NCBI GenBank assembly: GCA_017694295.1 | Contig: JADINA010000039.1 | Location: forward strand, 43,573-107,572 | Origin: Candidatus Alloenteromonas pullistercoris | GTDB taxonomy: Bacteria; Bacillota_I; Bacilli_A; RFN20; CAG-826 | Direction of reading: 5' to 3' | Length of the DNA stretch: 64,000 nt | Part shown: piece after piece, positions 24,834-35,344 of the stretch | Layout: every line of letters starts with the position of its first letter | Numbering within the stretch: the first letter of the stretch is position 1 | Notes under the pieces: generated by a model | What the model was told of the DNA's origin: nothing | The model's input: the letters and a program-made list of their open reading frames with translations, nothing else | Database searches by the model: none | Position numbers and translations under genes: made by a program

Positions 24834-25938
24834 GCAAAGGAGTAGGCGGGTCAACCTCGGCTACGCCAAGCAGACCGCGCTTTCCTTCCTCCCCTCCCTT
24901 TGCCTTTGCCTCGGCCTTTTCCTCTTCGTCCCGATCGTGGCCTTGCTTGGCAACGGCATCCCTTCGTTTAGCGACCCCTCCTTGCAGCCGCCTTCCTACT
25001 TGATGCATCCGGTAAGCTATGTCGCTGAGCTTAGCGTCCCCGCCTTTGGGCTATCCGCCCTTTTGCCTTTCCTCGCCGAATCATACCGCTACTCCAGGAA
25101 AGGGGCCGATTGCTTTTATTCGCTTCCCTTAAAAAGAAGGGCGCTTACCTGCTATCGCCACCTAACGATGGCCATTGGGCTGCTTCTTGCCTTTTCCCTC
25201 GCCTTTTGGCTCTTCGTCTTGATCTATTTCATCGCCGAAACTAGCACCCAAGGTCTCCATGGCGTCCCCAATTATTCCTATTACGTCGGGCTTTATGCCT
25301 TGTCGCTGCCGCTTCTATTGCTCCAATACGGGATCTCGGGGGCGATTGCCAAAAGCTGTTGCTCCTGGCTTTCCGCTCTAATTTCCTACTTCACGATAAT
25401 CGGGACCTCGCTTGGTGCGTATTACCTGCTCATCGTTTTGCCCTTCCTTGATAATATCAACACTTCCGGCCCCTACTCGATGATGGCCAACTACATCATC
25501 ATGGGCCTTAGCCCCGCCACCCCCTGCTCGCTGCTAGTCAACGTATTCAACAGCCGGATAGAGGGAACCTCGGCGGTGTCGTTTGCCCTAGGCGATTATC
25601 TTTCCCTATCCATCTACCTCCTTGCGGGGATCGCCGCCCTCGCTTACCTCTTCCTCGGGAAAGGGAAATCGGGGGAGCGAGCCGGCGTGCCCTCCGACGC
25701 CGATTCGCCGCTACTGCGGCTTGGGCCAAGTTATCTTGGCTTCGTCTTGACTGCCTTCTTAACAAGCGAAGGCGAGTTCTACATCCTCTTCCTCATCGTC
25801 TTCGTCTTCGGCATGCAATACATCGCCTACGCCATATCCGAGAAGACGTTTAGGATATCACGCTTTGCCTGGATCGCCATCGCTGCCTCGATGGGTTTGG
25901 GCCTCATCTACGGGATGCCGATTGGGTTAACAAACTAA
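24826..25938 (+). CDS. ABC transporter permease-like membrane protein
   Basis: Polytopic; overlaps ATPase gene. Confidence 0.75.
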   Translation: MNEQRSRRVNLGYAKQTALSFLPSLCLCLGLFLFVPIVALLGNGIPSFSDPSLQPPSYLMHPVSYVAELSVPAFGLSALLPFLAESYRYSRKGADCFYSLPLKRRALTCYRHLTMAIGLLLAFSLAFWLFVLIYFIAETSTQGLHGVPNYSYYVGLYALSLPLLLLQYGISGAIAKSCCSWLSALISYFTIIGTSLGAYYLLIVLPFLDNINTSGPYSMMANYIIMGLSPATPCSLLVNVFNSRIEGTSAVSFALGDYLSLSIYLLAGIAALAYLFLGKGKSGERAGVPSDADSPLLRLGPSYLGFVLTAFLTSEGEFYILFLIVFVFGMQYIAYAISEKTFRISRFAWIAIAASMGLGLIYGMPIGLTN

Positions 25939-26003
25939 AAGGCCGCAACTCGGCTTTCGCTTTGTAAGGCTAAGGGGTAGAATAGCGTCTCGGAGGAAAA
26001 TAT

Positions 26004-26582
26004 ATGGAAAATGAAAGGAAAGCCGCGTTCCTGCCCCTAGGGAAGGGGAACGCCTTAAAGCATCTGACGGCCTCGTCCCTATTGACCGCCCTTTACGTCT
26101 GCCTTTCCTTTTTCGCTTTGCGCCTAGGCGATTTCGTCCTTACCTTCGCCACCTTGCCCATCATCGCCTGCGCCTTGCTTTTTGGGCCGTTTGAGGGCTT
26201 TTTGATCGCCTGCTTCGGCGAGTTCCTCGTCCAATTCGCCCTTTATGGGCCGAGCCTCACCACCCCGATTTGGATGATCGGGCCCGCCGTTAGGCCTTTG
26301 TTGCTTGGGCTTTTCGCCTTTTTGTCGTATAGGTTTGGGAAAAGGCTAGAGGAGAGGAAGGTCATCTATTTCCTCTCCCTTTCTTTAACCTCCGTCTGCG
26401 TCACCCTTTGCAATACCCTGGCCATGTATTTGGATGCCCTTATTCTCGATTACCCGCTGACGATCGTCTGGCTGACGACGCTATATAGGGGGCTATTGGG
26501 GATAGGATTAAGCATCCTAAACGGCTTTTTGGCTTTGCCGCTTCTTAGGGCGCTTAGGGCGTTATTGGGAGGAAAGCAATGA
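26004..26582 (+). CDS. ECF transporter S component (FolT-like)
   Basis: Six-TM ~190 aa protein; LTASSLLTALYVCLSFFALRLGDFVLTFATLPIIACALLFGPFEGFLIACFGEFLVQF. Confidence 0.7.
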   Translation: MENERKAAFLPLGKGNALKHLTASSLLTALYVCLSFFALRLGDFVLTFATLPIIACALLFGPFEGFLIACFGEFLVQFALYGPSLTTPIWMIGPAVRPLLLGLFAFLSYRFGKRLEERKVIYFLSLSLTSVCVTLCNTLAMYLDALILDYPLTIVWLTTLYRGLLGIGLSILNGFLALPLLRALRALLGGKQ

Positions 26583-27373
26583 AGGGAAAGCGCGGCAAAT
26601 TCGCTATATTGTTTAAGCTTTGCGGGCTTATTGAGATTCTTATGGCCTTGGCGGCCCTTTCTTTATTCGCCGCTTTCATCGCGCTTTCTGCCCAAAAGGA
26701 AATGGACGAGGGGACGCTTGGGGCCATCGCCTTATCGATATTGTCATTGCTTGCCCTTATCATCCTATTGGCCCTTCCCTTGCTTTATCTAGGCAAAAAG
26801 GCGAGGCAGGAGGCTCTTTCTTTCGCCCTCTCCTCCCCCTCTTGGCAGCAAGGGGAGGTTTATTTTTCCGCGAAGGATGCCAAATTGCCCTATTCGAAGC
26901 TCCTCCTCCCCCTTGCCTATGCCAATCGGCGGACCCTCATTGCCCTATTTTCCTTCTTCCTTGCCTTCCTTATCCTAGGCAGTTTGCCATTCTTCTTTGG
27001 GCGCGACGCTTTGGTTATCGCCTGCTGCTACGTCGTTTCCTTCCTTTCCCTTCTTTTACTCGCCTATTTCCTTTTCACCCAGCCATTAAGCTATCAAAAA
27101 GCCGACATCGAATACTCCTTCGCTACAGAGCGGCTGCTCCTTTCGGCCAGCTCGACCTCTATCAATTCTAGCGCCGCCCTCCTATATTCCTTCCCCCTTC
27201 TTGGTGTGATAAGCCAAAAACGGCATAATGGGTTCTTGCTTATCTCGGCTTACCTTCCTTTAGACGGAGGAAGGCTCAAGCGCTTCGATTTGCTTTTCTT
27301 CGATAAGGAAATCATCGAACAAGCCGAAAATTGGCTTAAAGGAGGCAAAGGCAATGAGGATCGTCTCGTATAA
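26579..27373 (+). CDS. Hypothetical polytopic membrane protein
   Basis: ORF 264 aa in operon-like arrangement. Confidence 0.6.
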   Translation: MKGKRGKFAILFKLCGLIEILMALAALSLFAAFIALSAQKEMDEGTLGAIALSILSLLALIILLALPLLYLGKKARQEALSFALSSPSWQQGEVYFSAKDAKLPYSKLLLPLAYANRRTLIALFSFFLAFLILGSLPFFFGRDALVIACCYVVSFLSLLLLAYFLFTQPLSYQKADIEYSFATERLLLSASSTSINSSAALLYSFPLLGVISQKRHNGFLLISAYLPLDGGRLKRFDLLFFDKEIIEQAENWLKGGKGNEDRLV

Positions 27374-28109
27374 CGTCAATGGCCTTAGGGCGGCCGAGAA
27401 AAAGGGGTTTTACGAGAAAACCTTCGCCTTAAATCCCGACGTCCTTTTCATCCAGGAGACGAAGCTTAGCGATTCGCTTAAGCCCAGGGAAATCGATGGC
27501 TATCATCTTTATTTTTCTAACTCCAAGGAAAGGAAAGGCTACTCGGGGACGGCCTGCTATTTAAAGAAAGAGCCCTTAAGCATCCATTATGGCCTTCATA
27601 AGGGCGAATACGACGATGAGGGGCGGCTATTGACCGCCGAATTCCCTTCCTATTTCCTAGTCGGGGCCTACGTCCCCAATTCCGGGGAAGGGCTTAAGCG
27701 TCTTCCCTATAGAATGGAATTTGAGGACCACCTCCGCGAGTACCTTCTTTCTTTAGACAAAATAAAGTCCGTCATCTACTGCGGCGACCTCAACGTCGCC
27801 CATAACCCAATCGACCTAAAGAACCCCAAATCCAATGAGGGGAACGCCGGCTATACCAAGGAAGAGAGGGAAAAGATGGACCAGCTGCTTGGCTCAGGCT
27901 TCATCGACGCCTACCGCTTCCTTTACCCAGAGGGGAAGGACTATTCCTGGTGGAGCTACCGCTTCAAGGCGAAAGAGCATGACGCCGGGTGGCGGATCGA
28001 TTGCTTTATAATAAGCGAAAGGCTTAAGGGCGCTTTGCTTTCCTCCCACATGGAAAGGGAGTTCGACTGCTCCGACCATTGCCCCATCGTCCTCGACATC
28101 GATCTTTAA
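27354..28109 (+). CDS. xth: Exodeoxyribonuclease III
   Basis: MRIVSYNVNGLRAAEKKGF...DVLFIQETKL...YCGDLNVAHNPIDL...SDHCPIVLDI. Confidence 0.95.
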   Translation: MRIVSYNVNGLRAAEKKGFYEKTFALNPDVLFIQETKLSDSLKPREIDGYHLYFSNSKERKGYSGTACYLKKEPLSIHYGLHKGEYDDEGRLLTAEFPSYFLVGAYVPNSGEGLKRLPYRMEFEDHLREYLLSLDKIKSVIYCGDLNVAHNPIDLKNPKSNEGNAGYTKEEREKMDQLLGSGFIDAYRFLYPEGKDYSWWSYRFKAKEHDAGWRIDCFIISERLKGALLSSHMEREFDCSDHCPIVLDIDL

Positions 28110-28765
28110 AGGACGTAAAGGTAAATCGAAAGAAACATCAATATCGCCCCGAAGAGGACGAAGAAATGGAAGACGGCGTGGAACCAAAGGTTTTTCTTCC
28201 CGCCTAGGCCATAAAGCATCGCCCCGATCCAATAGGCGACCCCGCCGAAAAGAAGAAGGAGGAAGGCCTCAAGCCTTAAATGGACGTAAAGGGGGTAAAA
28301 GGCCAAGACGGCGGTTGAGCCAAGGGCGATGTAAAGGACGATGTTGACGACGTTGAACTTCTTCAAATTGACCGAATTGAGGGCAATCCCGGTGATCGAG
28401 CCGGCCCAGACGATGCTTAGGATCGAATAGCCCCAGGCCGGATCGCCTTTTAATCCGACCAGGCAATAAGGGACATACGTCCCCATGATGGAAAGGAAGA
28501 CGAAATCGTGGTCAAGGACCCGAAGCACCCTCTTCCCGCCGTTTTTGGCAAGGCTATGGTAAAGGCAGGACATGAGGAAGGTTAGGAAGATGAAGGGTAG
28601 GTAAATCGAAACGGAGACGATTTCAAGGACGTCGCCGGAATCAATGGCTTTTATGAAGACAAAGGGGGCGGCGATTAAAACAAGCAAAGCCCCCAGCCCA
28701 TGGGAGATGGAGTTCCATAGCTCCTGGGCCAAACTATATTGCGGCAATTCCAGCTTCTTTCCCAT
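28106..28765 (-). CDS. Hemolysin III family (TrhA/PAQR-like) protein
   Basis: ELWNSISHGLGALL...SCLYHSL...LDHDFVFLSIMGTY...FHAVFHFFVLFGAILMF. Confidence 0.9.
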   Translation of the reverse strand: MGKKLELPQYSLAQELWNSISHGLGALLVLIAAPFVFIKAIDSGDVLEIVSVSIYLPFIFLTFLMSCLYHSLAKNGGKRVLRVLDHDFVFLSIMGTYVPYCLVGLKGDPAWGYSILSIVWAGSITGIALNSVNLKKFNVVNIVLYIALGSTAVLAFYPLYVHLRLEAFLLLLFGGVAYWIGAMLYGLGGKKNLWFHAVFHFFVLFGAILMFLSIYLYVL

Positions 28766-28830
28766 ACGGGGAAAATTATAGCCAACTAGTTATGGGTGTC
28801 AAGTCATCTAGTTATTGTTACTAGATATAA

Positions 28831-30021
28831 TCAAACCGCTTTTGCGCCCTCTTGGTTCCTTTTGCTTAGCTTTTCGGTCATCTCCAAGGCAAAGGCGAGC
28901 AGGAAAATCAAAACCAAAATCCAAACGGGCAGGGCCTTGAAGGTGAGGAATTGCCCTATCGCCCCGAAGAGAGGGGACATGGCGGTCGCCGCCACGTAGC
29001 CGGAGACCATCTGCAAGGAGATGGCGCTTGAGCTATACGACACGCCAAACCGGCGCGGCGCGGCATGGAGGGAAGAGGGGTAAACCGGCCCGCAGCCGAA
29101 GCCGATGAGAAAGATGGCGAGGATGAGGATGAAGGGGTAGGAGCCGAAGAAAAGGAGGATGGCCCCGATGAAAAGGAAGCATTCCCCGAGCCTGATGAGG
29201 GCGGCATCCCCGAGTTTAAGTGAAAGCACGCCGGAAGCAAGCCGGCTTATGACGATGCCTATAAAGAAATAGGAGGTAAGGGAACTCGAGAACCCTTCGT
29301 CTTGCCCATAGCCGAAATAGGCGAGGCTGCTGGCCCAGTTGAAGGTCGTCTGCTCGATGGCGATGTAGCAAAATAGGCAAATCATGGCGAAAATCACGCC
29401 CGGGCGCTTTAGCGTCTTCACTAGCCCCTGCGCATCATCGAGCTTCTCGCCGCGCTGGAGCCGGAAACGGTCGAGTTTGGCCCAAACCGGGATGATCGAG
29501 AGGGAGAGGATGAGGATAATGCCTTGGATGAGGGCAAGGCAAAGCACGGCCTTGCGCCAGCCTAGGCTTTCCGAGGAAAGGAAGGCGGAGATGATAAAGG
29601 GCGAAGTGAGGGCCCCAATGCCCCAGAAGGCGTTAAGGACGTTCATGTGGATGGCCTTATAGTTATTGGCCACGTAGTCGCTTAAGGTCGAATCGATGGC
29701 CCCGGCCCCAAGGCCAAGGGGGATGGCCGAAAGGCAAAGAAGGGGGAAGGAGGATGAATAGGAATAGCAAACGAGCCCGCAGGCGGTGAGGCAGATGGAA
29801 AGGCAAACCGTCCCATAACGCCTTAGATGGCGGTTTAGGAAGGAAGTCGAAAGAGAGGAGATTATCGTCCCGGCGGCGACGATGGCGGAGACGCACCCCT
29901 GCAGCCCCTCGTCGATGCCTAGATCAAGGCAAATGGAAGGCCAGGCCGAACCCAAAGTCGAATCGGGGAGGCCGAGGGAGAGGAATATGAGGTAGATAAC
30001 CACCAATAGGAAGGCGGACAT
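28831..30021 (-). CDS. MFS transporter
   Basis: 12-TM pattern, FLSLGLPDSTLGSAWPSI. Confidence 0.8.
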   Translation of the reverse strand: MSAFLLVVIYLIFLSLGLPDSTLGSAWPSICLDLGIDEGLQGCVSAIVAAGTIISSLSTSFLNRHLRRYGTVCLSICLTACGLVCYSYSSSFPLLCLSAIPLGLGAGAIDSTLSDYVANNYKAIHMNVLNAFWGIGALTSPFIISAFLSSESLGWRKAVLCLALIQGIILILSLSIIPVWAKLDRFRLQRGEKLDDAQGLVKTLKRPGVIFAMICLFCYIAIEQTTFNWASSLAYFGYGQDEGFSSSLTSYFFIGIVISRLASGVLSLKLGDAALIRLGECFLFIGAILLFFGSYPFILILAIFLIGFGCGPVYPSSLHAAPRRFGVSYSSSAISLQMVSGYVAATAMSPLFGAIGQFLTFKALPVWILVLIFLLAFALEMTEKLSKRNQEGAKAV

Positions 30022-30033
30022 AAGGCAAAGAAA

Positions 30034-30657
30034 TTATGAAAGGGAATCGATGAAATCCCCAAGCAGGAGGTTCTTCATGGCCCTGGCCGGGAAATAGGCG
30101 GCAAGGGAGAAAACCTCGGCTTTGCTTAGCGGATGGGCGGAAAGGAAGGCGAAGCCCTCGGCTTTGGATTTACTCGTCATGGAGCGGACGTGGCAAAGGA
30201 ACTCGAGGAAGGCGTAGGCCAAATAGTTGGACTTATCGATCCTCACCCGGGTTTGCCTGATTATGAAGCGGCGGGTCCCAACAGCGACCTCGCGCATCTT
30301 CCTCCCTTCCTCGTTGCAATAAACCTGCTCCTCCCGGTAATGGGGATCGCGGAAAAGGGAGGGAAGATAGCCAAGGAAGCCATAGGAAATACCAAAGATT
30401 TCCTTCCCGTCGGTCACGTATTTCTTGGCTATTATCCGATTGACGTCAAGCTTGGACGATTTTTCCGAAGGGATGTAATGGATCCCCTGTTGGAAGCGCC
30501 TTATGTCCCCGGCGGCCTCGGCTTCGTTTAGCAGCTGATGGACCCGGACGAGGGAGATGTTGGGGAAGGTTTTGGCGATCTCGAAGGTGAAGATCGGCTC
30601 ATCGGGGCCGAATTTGGCCTTGAGCCGGCTGACGAATAAGTCTTTTTTCTTGGCCAT
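30034..30657 (-). CDS. AbiEi-like/DUF6088-like winged-helix protein (orphan)
   Basis: FEIAKTFPNISLVRVHQLLNEAEAAGDIRRFQQGIHYIP; internal ATG preceded by GGAGGA. Confidence 0.55.
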   Translation of the reverse strand: MAKKKDLFVSRLKAKFGPDEPIFTFEIAKTFPNISLVRVHQLLNEAEAAGDIRRFQQGIHYIPSEKSSKLDVNRIIAKKYVTDGKEIFGISYGFLGYLPSLFRDPHYREEQVYCNEEGRKMREVAVGTRRFIIRQTRVRIDKSNYLAYAFLEFLCHVRSMTSKSKAEGFAFLSAHPLSKAEVFSLAAYFPARAMKNLLLGDFIDSLS

Positions 30658-30835
30658 TGCAGGGTCCTCCAAGGGCGAATTATAGGGGAAACTATAAGAA
30701 GTTGAAATGGGAAAAGGAAAAAAGATTCAGATACCTTGCCTTCCCTTTGGGAGAATAATAACCCAAATCCCACAATATCCGAAAGGGGGAAAGGAAAAGC
30801 CCCCGGGCAATTCGCCTAGGGGCTAAATGGAACTA

Positions 30836-33277
30836 TCAGGCGACCGACTCGATCGGGGTCAAATCGATCTCAACTTGCCCCGCCATGTCGATGACGACCG
30901 AATAGGAGGTTTCTACGTAGTAGTTGCCGGAAACGCGGCCGGAGAGGAAGGAAACGGATAGCGATCCCGCCTCCGCGTCATAGGAGACCTCGAGGCTCCC
31001 GTTTTCATAGCTTGCGATGTTATCGCCCCAGACGGTGGTGGCAAGGGAGGTCATGATCGTCCCCTCATACCCGGGGGCGACGCTGACCGAGCCATCCTCG
31101 CCCTCGGTTAAGGCCGCGGCGAAGGGAGTAAGCAAGGAAGGCGGGAGGAAGCTAAGCCTATTGGTGCTGACGTATTCGGTTAAGGAGGCGAAGGTCCCGG
31201 CAGGGTATTCGGTTAGCATGGTCACTTCTCCAAGGGAGTTGGCATTGTAGACGGCGATCGCCCCATCCGCGTCTTCGACCAAATAGGTGCCCTGGGAATT
31301 GTGGTCAAGCTTGTAGAAGGCGTTGTCCTGGTAGGAGACGACATCGGTCTCGGCGTCGTTTTCCGAGTAAAGCTCGCCCTTCCCGCCATCTTGGAGATGG
31401 TAGTAGCTGACCTGCTTCGTATAGGTCCCGCGGGAATTCTCGCTTTCACCAAACTGGGCGATGAACTCCGAAAGCGACAACGGCGAAGGGGCCTCGGCGT
31501 AGGGATAGAGGAAAATATAGAAGTAGCGGTCCACCCCGGAGAGCTGGGAGACTTGCAAGGCGATGTCGTAGGTAATGCCATCGACGGTTATGTTGTAATG
31601 CTGCCTTCCCAGTTCTTCGTCATACTCTCCCTCAGTCCAGCCTAGCTCAAGCATAGAGGCGACTAGGCCGTCTTTGGCTTGGTTAAGGACATCGGGGTTA
31701 TTGTAGACGAGGGTGGCTTGCCCATAGCCCCCAGCCGAATCGAGCCATGAGTTGCTATTGCACTGGTTGAGGTCGACGTAAGGGAGGAGGGAGGCGTAAT
31801 CCGGGCCAAGGTATTTTTCCAATATGGCAAGGGCTTTTTCCCCTGCCACCTCCCAGGTTCCGTCCTCCGGGGCCTCGTAGGGGACGTAGACGTAATCAAG
31901 CTCGGTCGTCCCGATGTCTTTGACCGTCACCTCGATCGTGCCCGAGACCGTGACCCCGACGTAATCGACGTAGGCGTAGTCGTAGGTGAAGAAGACGGTG
32001 CCGTCGTCATTTAAGGTGATGGTGTAGGTGCCCGGGGTCAAATAGGCCAAAAAGCCGAGGTAGTTATAGCATTGATCGGGCGAGGTGCTTTGGATGTAGC
32101 GCTCGAAGTTATAGCCGGTCTTCAAGGTGTAGGAGCCGTCTTCGTTTATGTCGAAGACCTCGGGGGCGAAGGCCATGCTCGACATGAAGCCGGTGAGCTC
32201 CGTCTCTTTGGCCTCGTAGTGGCCGGTGGCGTTCATTTTTCCTTCCGCGTCTAGGGAGACCGCGGCCACCAGCCCTAAGTCCTCATCGGCGTAGAAGCCA
32301 GAGCCGGTTCCATTTTCCTTGTAGGTGTGGAGGATGGCGGATTCGGTGTAGTAATCGACGAACTCGGCAACTGCGCCCTCCCCGGCCGAGCCGCCGATGC
32401 GCTTGACCTCAAGGGTGAAGTTATGGCCCTTCATCGCGTCGAAATAGCCTTGCAGCGCTTCGTGCCCCTCCAAAGTGGGTAAGGGCGCGACCGGGTCATA
32501 GGACTCAAGCTCGGAGACGTCGACAAGCTCGAAATCGAAGGTGATGGTGATGTCGGCGTAAACCGTCGCCCCATCGATAATCACCTCGCTTAAGGGCGAG
32601 AAGCCGGTGTAAAGCCCGCCGTCGATAAGCCCGTCGGAGACGCGGAAATCGATGGTCCCATGGGGGAGGTCGTAATAGCCGGTTAGGGCATAAAGGATGC
32701 TTTCGGTTAAAGAGGTGTTTAGAGTCGCGAGGTTAAGGGTGAGGTAGTCCTCTTCCTGAGTTAGGACCTGATGGGCCAAAAGGAGGAAGGGATTCGCGTA
32801 ATACTCGGCGAAGACGATAGGTTCCCCCTCGAGGGTGAGGCGGGAATCGTAGACGACGTTGTCGGGGAGGAGGGTGTGGGCGACGGCATAGCCTTCGCCA
32901 TCGACGTAAACCTCCTCGTAGGCGTAATAGCGGGTTTCGTCGTATTCGGCGAAATAATACGATGACGGGGTCAAAAAGGATTCGATGGTCGAGGGGACGT
33001 CCCCAAGCGGCTCCCCGGTGAAGGAGTTGGCCATGGACATATTGAAGGTCCCGCGGAAGGCGATTTCCTCTTCTTTAAGTGCGGAAAGGGCCGCTTCGGC
33101 GTCTATTTCCGGATAACTTTCCGATTCAGATGATTCGGTGCTTGAAGACGAATCCGAGGATTGGCTTAAATCCGAGCCGGTATCCGTAGGGGTGGAGGAG
33201 GCGGTTTCTTCTGGTCCGCATCCTGCGAGAGTAAGGGAGAGAAGGGGCAAGCAGAGCAGGCATGTTTTCCTATTCAT
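30836..33277 (-). CDS. Large lipoprotein, function unknown
   Basis: MNRKTCLLCLPLLSLTLAGCGPEE lipobox; Ser/Thr/Asp linker. Confidence 0.75.
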   Translation of the reverse strand: MNRKTCLLCLPLLSLTLAGCGPEETASSTPTDTGSDLSQSSDSSSSTESSESESYPEIDAEAALSALKEEEIAFRGTFNMSMANSFTGEPLGDVPSTIESFLTPSSYYFAEYDETRYYAYEEVYVDGEGYAVAHTLLPDNVVYDSRLTLEGEPIVFAEYYANPFLLLAHQVLTQEEDYLTLNLATLNTSLTESILYALTGYYDLPHGTIDFRVSDGLIDGGLYTGFSPLSEVIIDGATVYADITITFDFELVDVSELESYDPVAPLPTLEGHEALQGYFDAMKGHNFTLEVKRIGGSAGEGAVAEFVDYYTESAILHTYKENGTGSGFYADEDLGLVAAVSLDAEGKMNATGHYEAKETELTGFMSSMAFAPEVFDINEDGSYTLKTGYNFERYIQSTSPDQCYNYLGFLAYLTPGTYTITLNDDGTVFFTYDYAYVDYVGVTVSGTIEVTVKDIGTTELDYVYVPYEAPEDGTWEVAGEKALAILEKYLGPDYASLLPYVDLNQCNSNSWLDSAGGYGQATLVYNNPDVLNQAKDGLVASMLELGWTEGEYDEELGRQHYNITVDGITYDIALQVSQLSGVDRYFYIFLYPYAEAPSPLSLSEFIAQFGESENSRGTYTKQVSYYHLQDGGKGELYSENDAETDVVSYQDNAFYKLDHNSQGTYLVEDADGAIAVYNANSLGEVTMLTEYPAGTFASLTEYVSTNRLSFLPPSLLTPFAAALTEGEDGSVSVAPGYEGTIMTSLATTVWGDNIASYENGSLEVSYDAEAGSLSVSFLSGRVSGNYYVETSYSVVIDMAGQVEIDLTPIESVA

Positions 33278-33337
33278 GTCGATATTCCTTTCAAAGCCAT
33301 TGCTTTATAACATGGGGACGAATAAATGCAAGGGCGA

Positions 33338-34108
33338 CTAGCTTAGCAAAAGCGAAAGCTCCTCGGCGGAGAAACTAACTTCCAAAGGAAGGTTTTCCTT
33401 TAGCTCTTCCTCGCTTTCCGCCCCGATTATGGGGGTGAAGCCAAGGAAGCGGAGGAAGGAAAGCAATGCCTGGCTTGGCTTTAGCCCTTTTTCCTTCGCC
33501 ACGCGGCAAATCGCCTCGTTTCTTACTGCCTTTCCCCCGTTAAAGACCCCATAGGCCTCGAGGGCGATGCCCTTGCCAAGGCTAAGCTCAAGCAGATCCT
33601 GGTCGATGCAGGATACGCTCGCCCTCACTTGGTCGACCTCGACCTTATATGGGCATTTGGAGAGCAACGGGTAAAGGTCCATAGAGGAAAAGTTCGACAC
33701 CCCGATATGGGAGATAAGCCCCTCCCTCTTAAGCTCGCCAAGGGCGTTGAACGCCTCGATGTTGTCGCTGGAATAGTCGCGCCGCGGGTGGCCTAGCTCC
33801 TCTAGCGGGCAGGGGGAATGGAGCAAGACGAGGTCGAAATGGGTTAGGCCCATTTCCTTAAGGCTAGAGAGGACGCTATAACGAACCTCCTCCCGTCTTT
33901 TAATCTCCCCAGGCACCTTGGTCGAGATGAACACGCTTTCCCTCTGATAACGGGAAAGAAGGCGCCCCACCGCGGCTTGGTTTTGGTAATAGGGGGCGCA
34001 GTCGAAAAGGCGGTATCCAAGCGAATAGGCGGAATCGATTAGCGTGGCGAGGCTATTTTCGTCCTGGCGATACGTCCCAAAGGCGGAGCGCGGCAATTTA
34101 AGCTTCAT
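33338..34108 (-). CDS. Aldo/keto reductase
   Basis: FGTYRQDENSLATLIDSAYSLGYRLFDCAPYYQNQAAVGRLL; LVLLHSPCP. Confidence 0.85.
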   Translation of the reverse strand: MKLKLPRSAFGTYRQDENSLATLIDSAYSLGYRLFDCAPYYQNQAAVGRLLSRYQRESVFISTKVPGEIKRREEVRYSVLSSLKEMGLTHFDLVLLHSPCPLEELGHPRRDYSSDNIEAFNALGELKREGLISHIGVSNFSSMDLYPLLSKCPYKVEVDQVRASVSCIDQDLLELSLGKGIALEAYGVFNGGKAVRNEAICRVAKEKGLKPSQALLSFLRFLGFTPIIGAESEEELKENLPLEVSFSAEELSLLLS

Positions 34109-35312
34109 CTTTCGCTCTCGGAAGCAAAGCCGCGCTTGATTCGCGGTAAATCGAGGAAAGGAGGGAGAGAATGGCGTTATCCTCTTCGCTTAGGAAGCGG
34201 AAGCGGATGTCGGACACCTCGAGGCGGCTTTTCCTCCCCAATAGGTAGCGTTTCTCCCCATCTTCCTTCAAAAAGGCGCTTAGGGAGTGCTGGAAAAGCG
34301 ATTCTGGGGTGTATTCGAGGCAATCGTCGAGTTTGGCGAGCTCGGCCATCCGCTCAAGGCAGACGACGAGCAAATCGGCATAGCCGAGCTTGCTTATCCC
34401 GTCCATGTCGGCGATCGAAAGCAGGTGGCGGGCCACCTTCTTGCCTAAACTCTCCTCCAAATTGACTATCCGGTGGGCGAATTCCTTCCCCCGGTCGAGC
34501 AGCTGATCGCTTTTGGGGAAGCAATAGGCCTTCCCTAATGCGAGGCCGAGTGCCTTTTTGGCGTCGAGGTAGCCCCGGCGCATGTTGGCGGCGATCGAGG
34601 AGGGGGTGAAGTCCATGAAGGAGCCAAGGCTTCTCCTGGGCTCGATGGCGAGGACGTTTGGGAGGCGGAGCAATTCCTTGTTGGGGGGCTCGAGGCCGAA
34701 AAGCTTCAAGTCGATGGCCACGATCTCGTTGGCCCCGAGGGAAAAGCAATAGTCGATTGGCAGGTTGTTTTTGTAAAACCCGTCGACGTAGCGCTTCCCG
34801 TTTATCTTCTCGATGGGGAAGACGGGGGCGCAGGCGCTTGAGGCGTGGATGAAGGGGAGGATGTCCTTCTCCTCAATCTCTTTGGCGTTGACCCGGACTT
34901 CCTTAAGAAGGGGGAGCGAACAGCAGACGCAGCCGAACTCGATGCTCGATTCCTTTATTCTCTTGGGGGAGATGTATTTGGCGCAAAGCTCCTTGAAGGG
35001 GGTGATGTCGGCCCCGGCGTTGGTTAAATAGGAGGTGAGGAAACGGCTGGTTTTGTGGATATCGAACTCGGTGATGGTCTTCGAATTGAGGTTGATGCCC
35101 CCCTTCATGACCTTCTCGGGGGTGATCTCAAGCCAAAGGGATTGGAGCTCGTCGAGGGTTGAGCCCTGGGCGAGCATCGCCCCGTTTAAGGCCCCGATCG
35201 AGGTCCCGACTATGACGTCGAATTCATAGCCATGCTCATAAAGGCAGCGGAGGGCCCCCACTTCGTAGGCGCCCGTCGAGCCGCCGCCGGCCAAGCACAG
35301 TCCGCGTTTCAT
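34098..35312 (-). CDS. Patatin-like phospholipase
   Basis: LAGGGSTGAYEVGAL; VGTSIGALNGAML; YVDGFYKNNLP. Confidence 0.9.
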   Translation of the reverse strand: MKRGLCLAGGGSTGAYEVGALRCLYEHGYEFDVIVGTSIGALNGAMLAQGSTLDELQSLWLEITPEKVMKGGINLNSKTITEFDIHKTSRFLTSYLTNAGADITPFKELCAKYISPKRIKESSIEFGCVCCSLPLLKEVRVNAKEIEEKDILPFIHASSACAPVFPIEKINGKRYVDGFYKNNLPIDYCFSLGANEIVAIDLKLFGLEPPNKELLRLPNVLAIEPRRSLGSFMDFTPSSIAANMRRGYLDAKKALGLALGKAYCFPKSDQLLDRGKEFAHRIVNLEESLGKKVARHLLSIADMDGISKLGYADLLVVCLERMAELAKLDDCLEYTPESLFQHSLSAFLKEDGEKRYLLGRKSRLEVSDIRFRFLSEEDNAILSLLSSIYRESSAALLPRAKDEA

Positions 35313-35344
35313 ACCCGCCCATTATAAAGCAAAGGCGGGATGGG

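Noticed and set aside
25939-26003. Folate (THF) riboswitch upstream of the FolT-like gene
   Set aside because: Region is too short and shows no THF aptamer signature.
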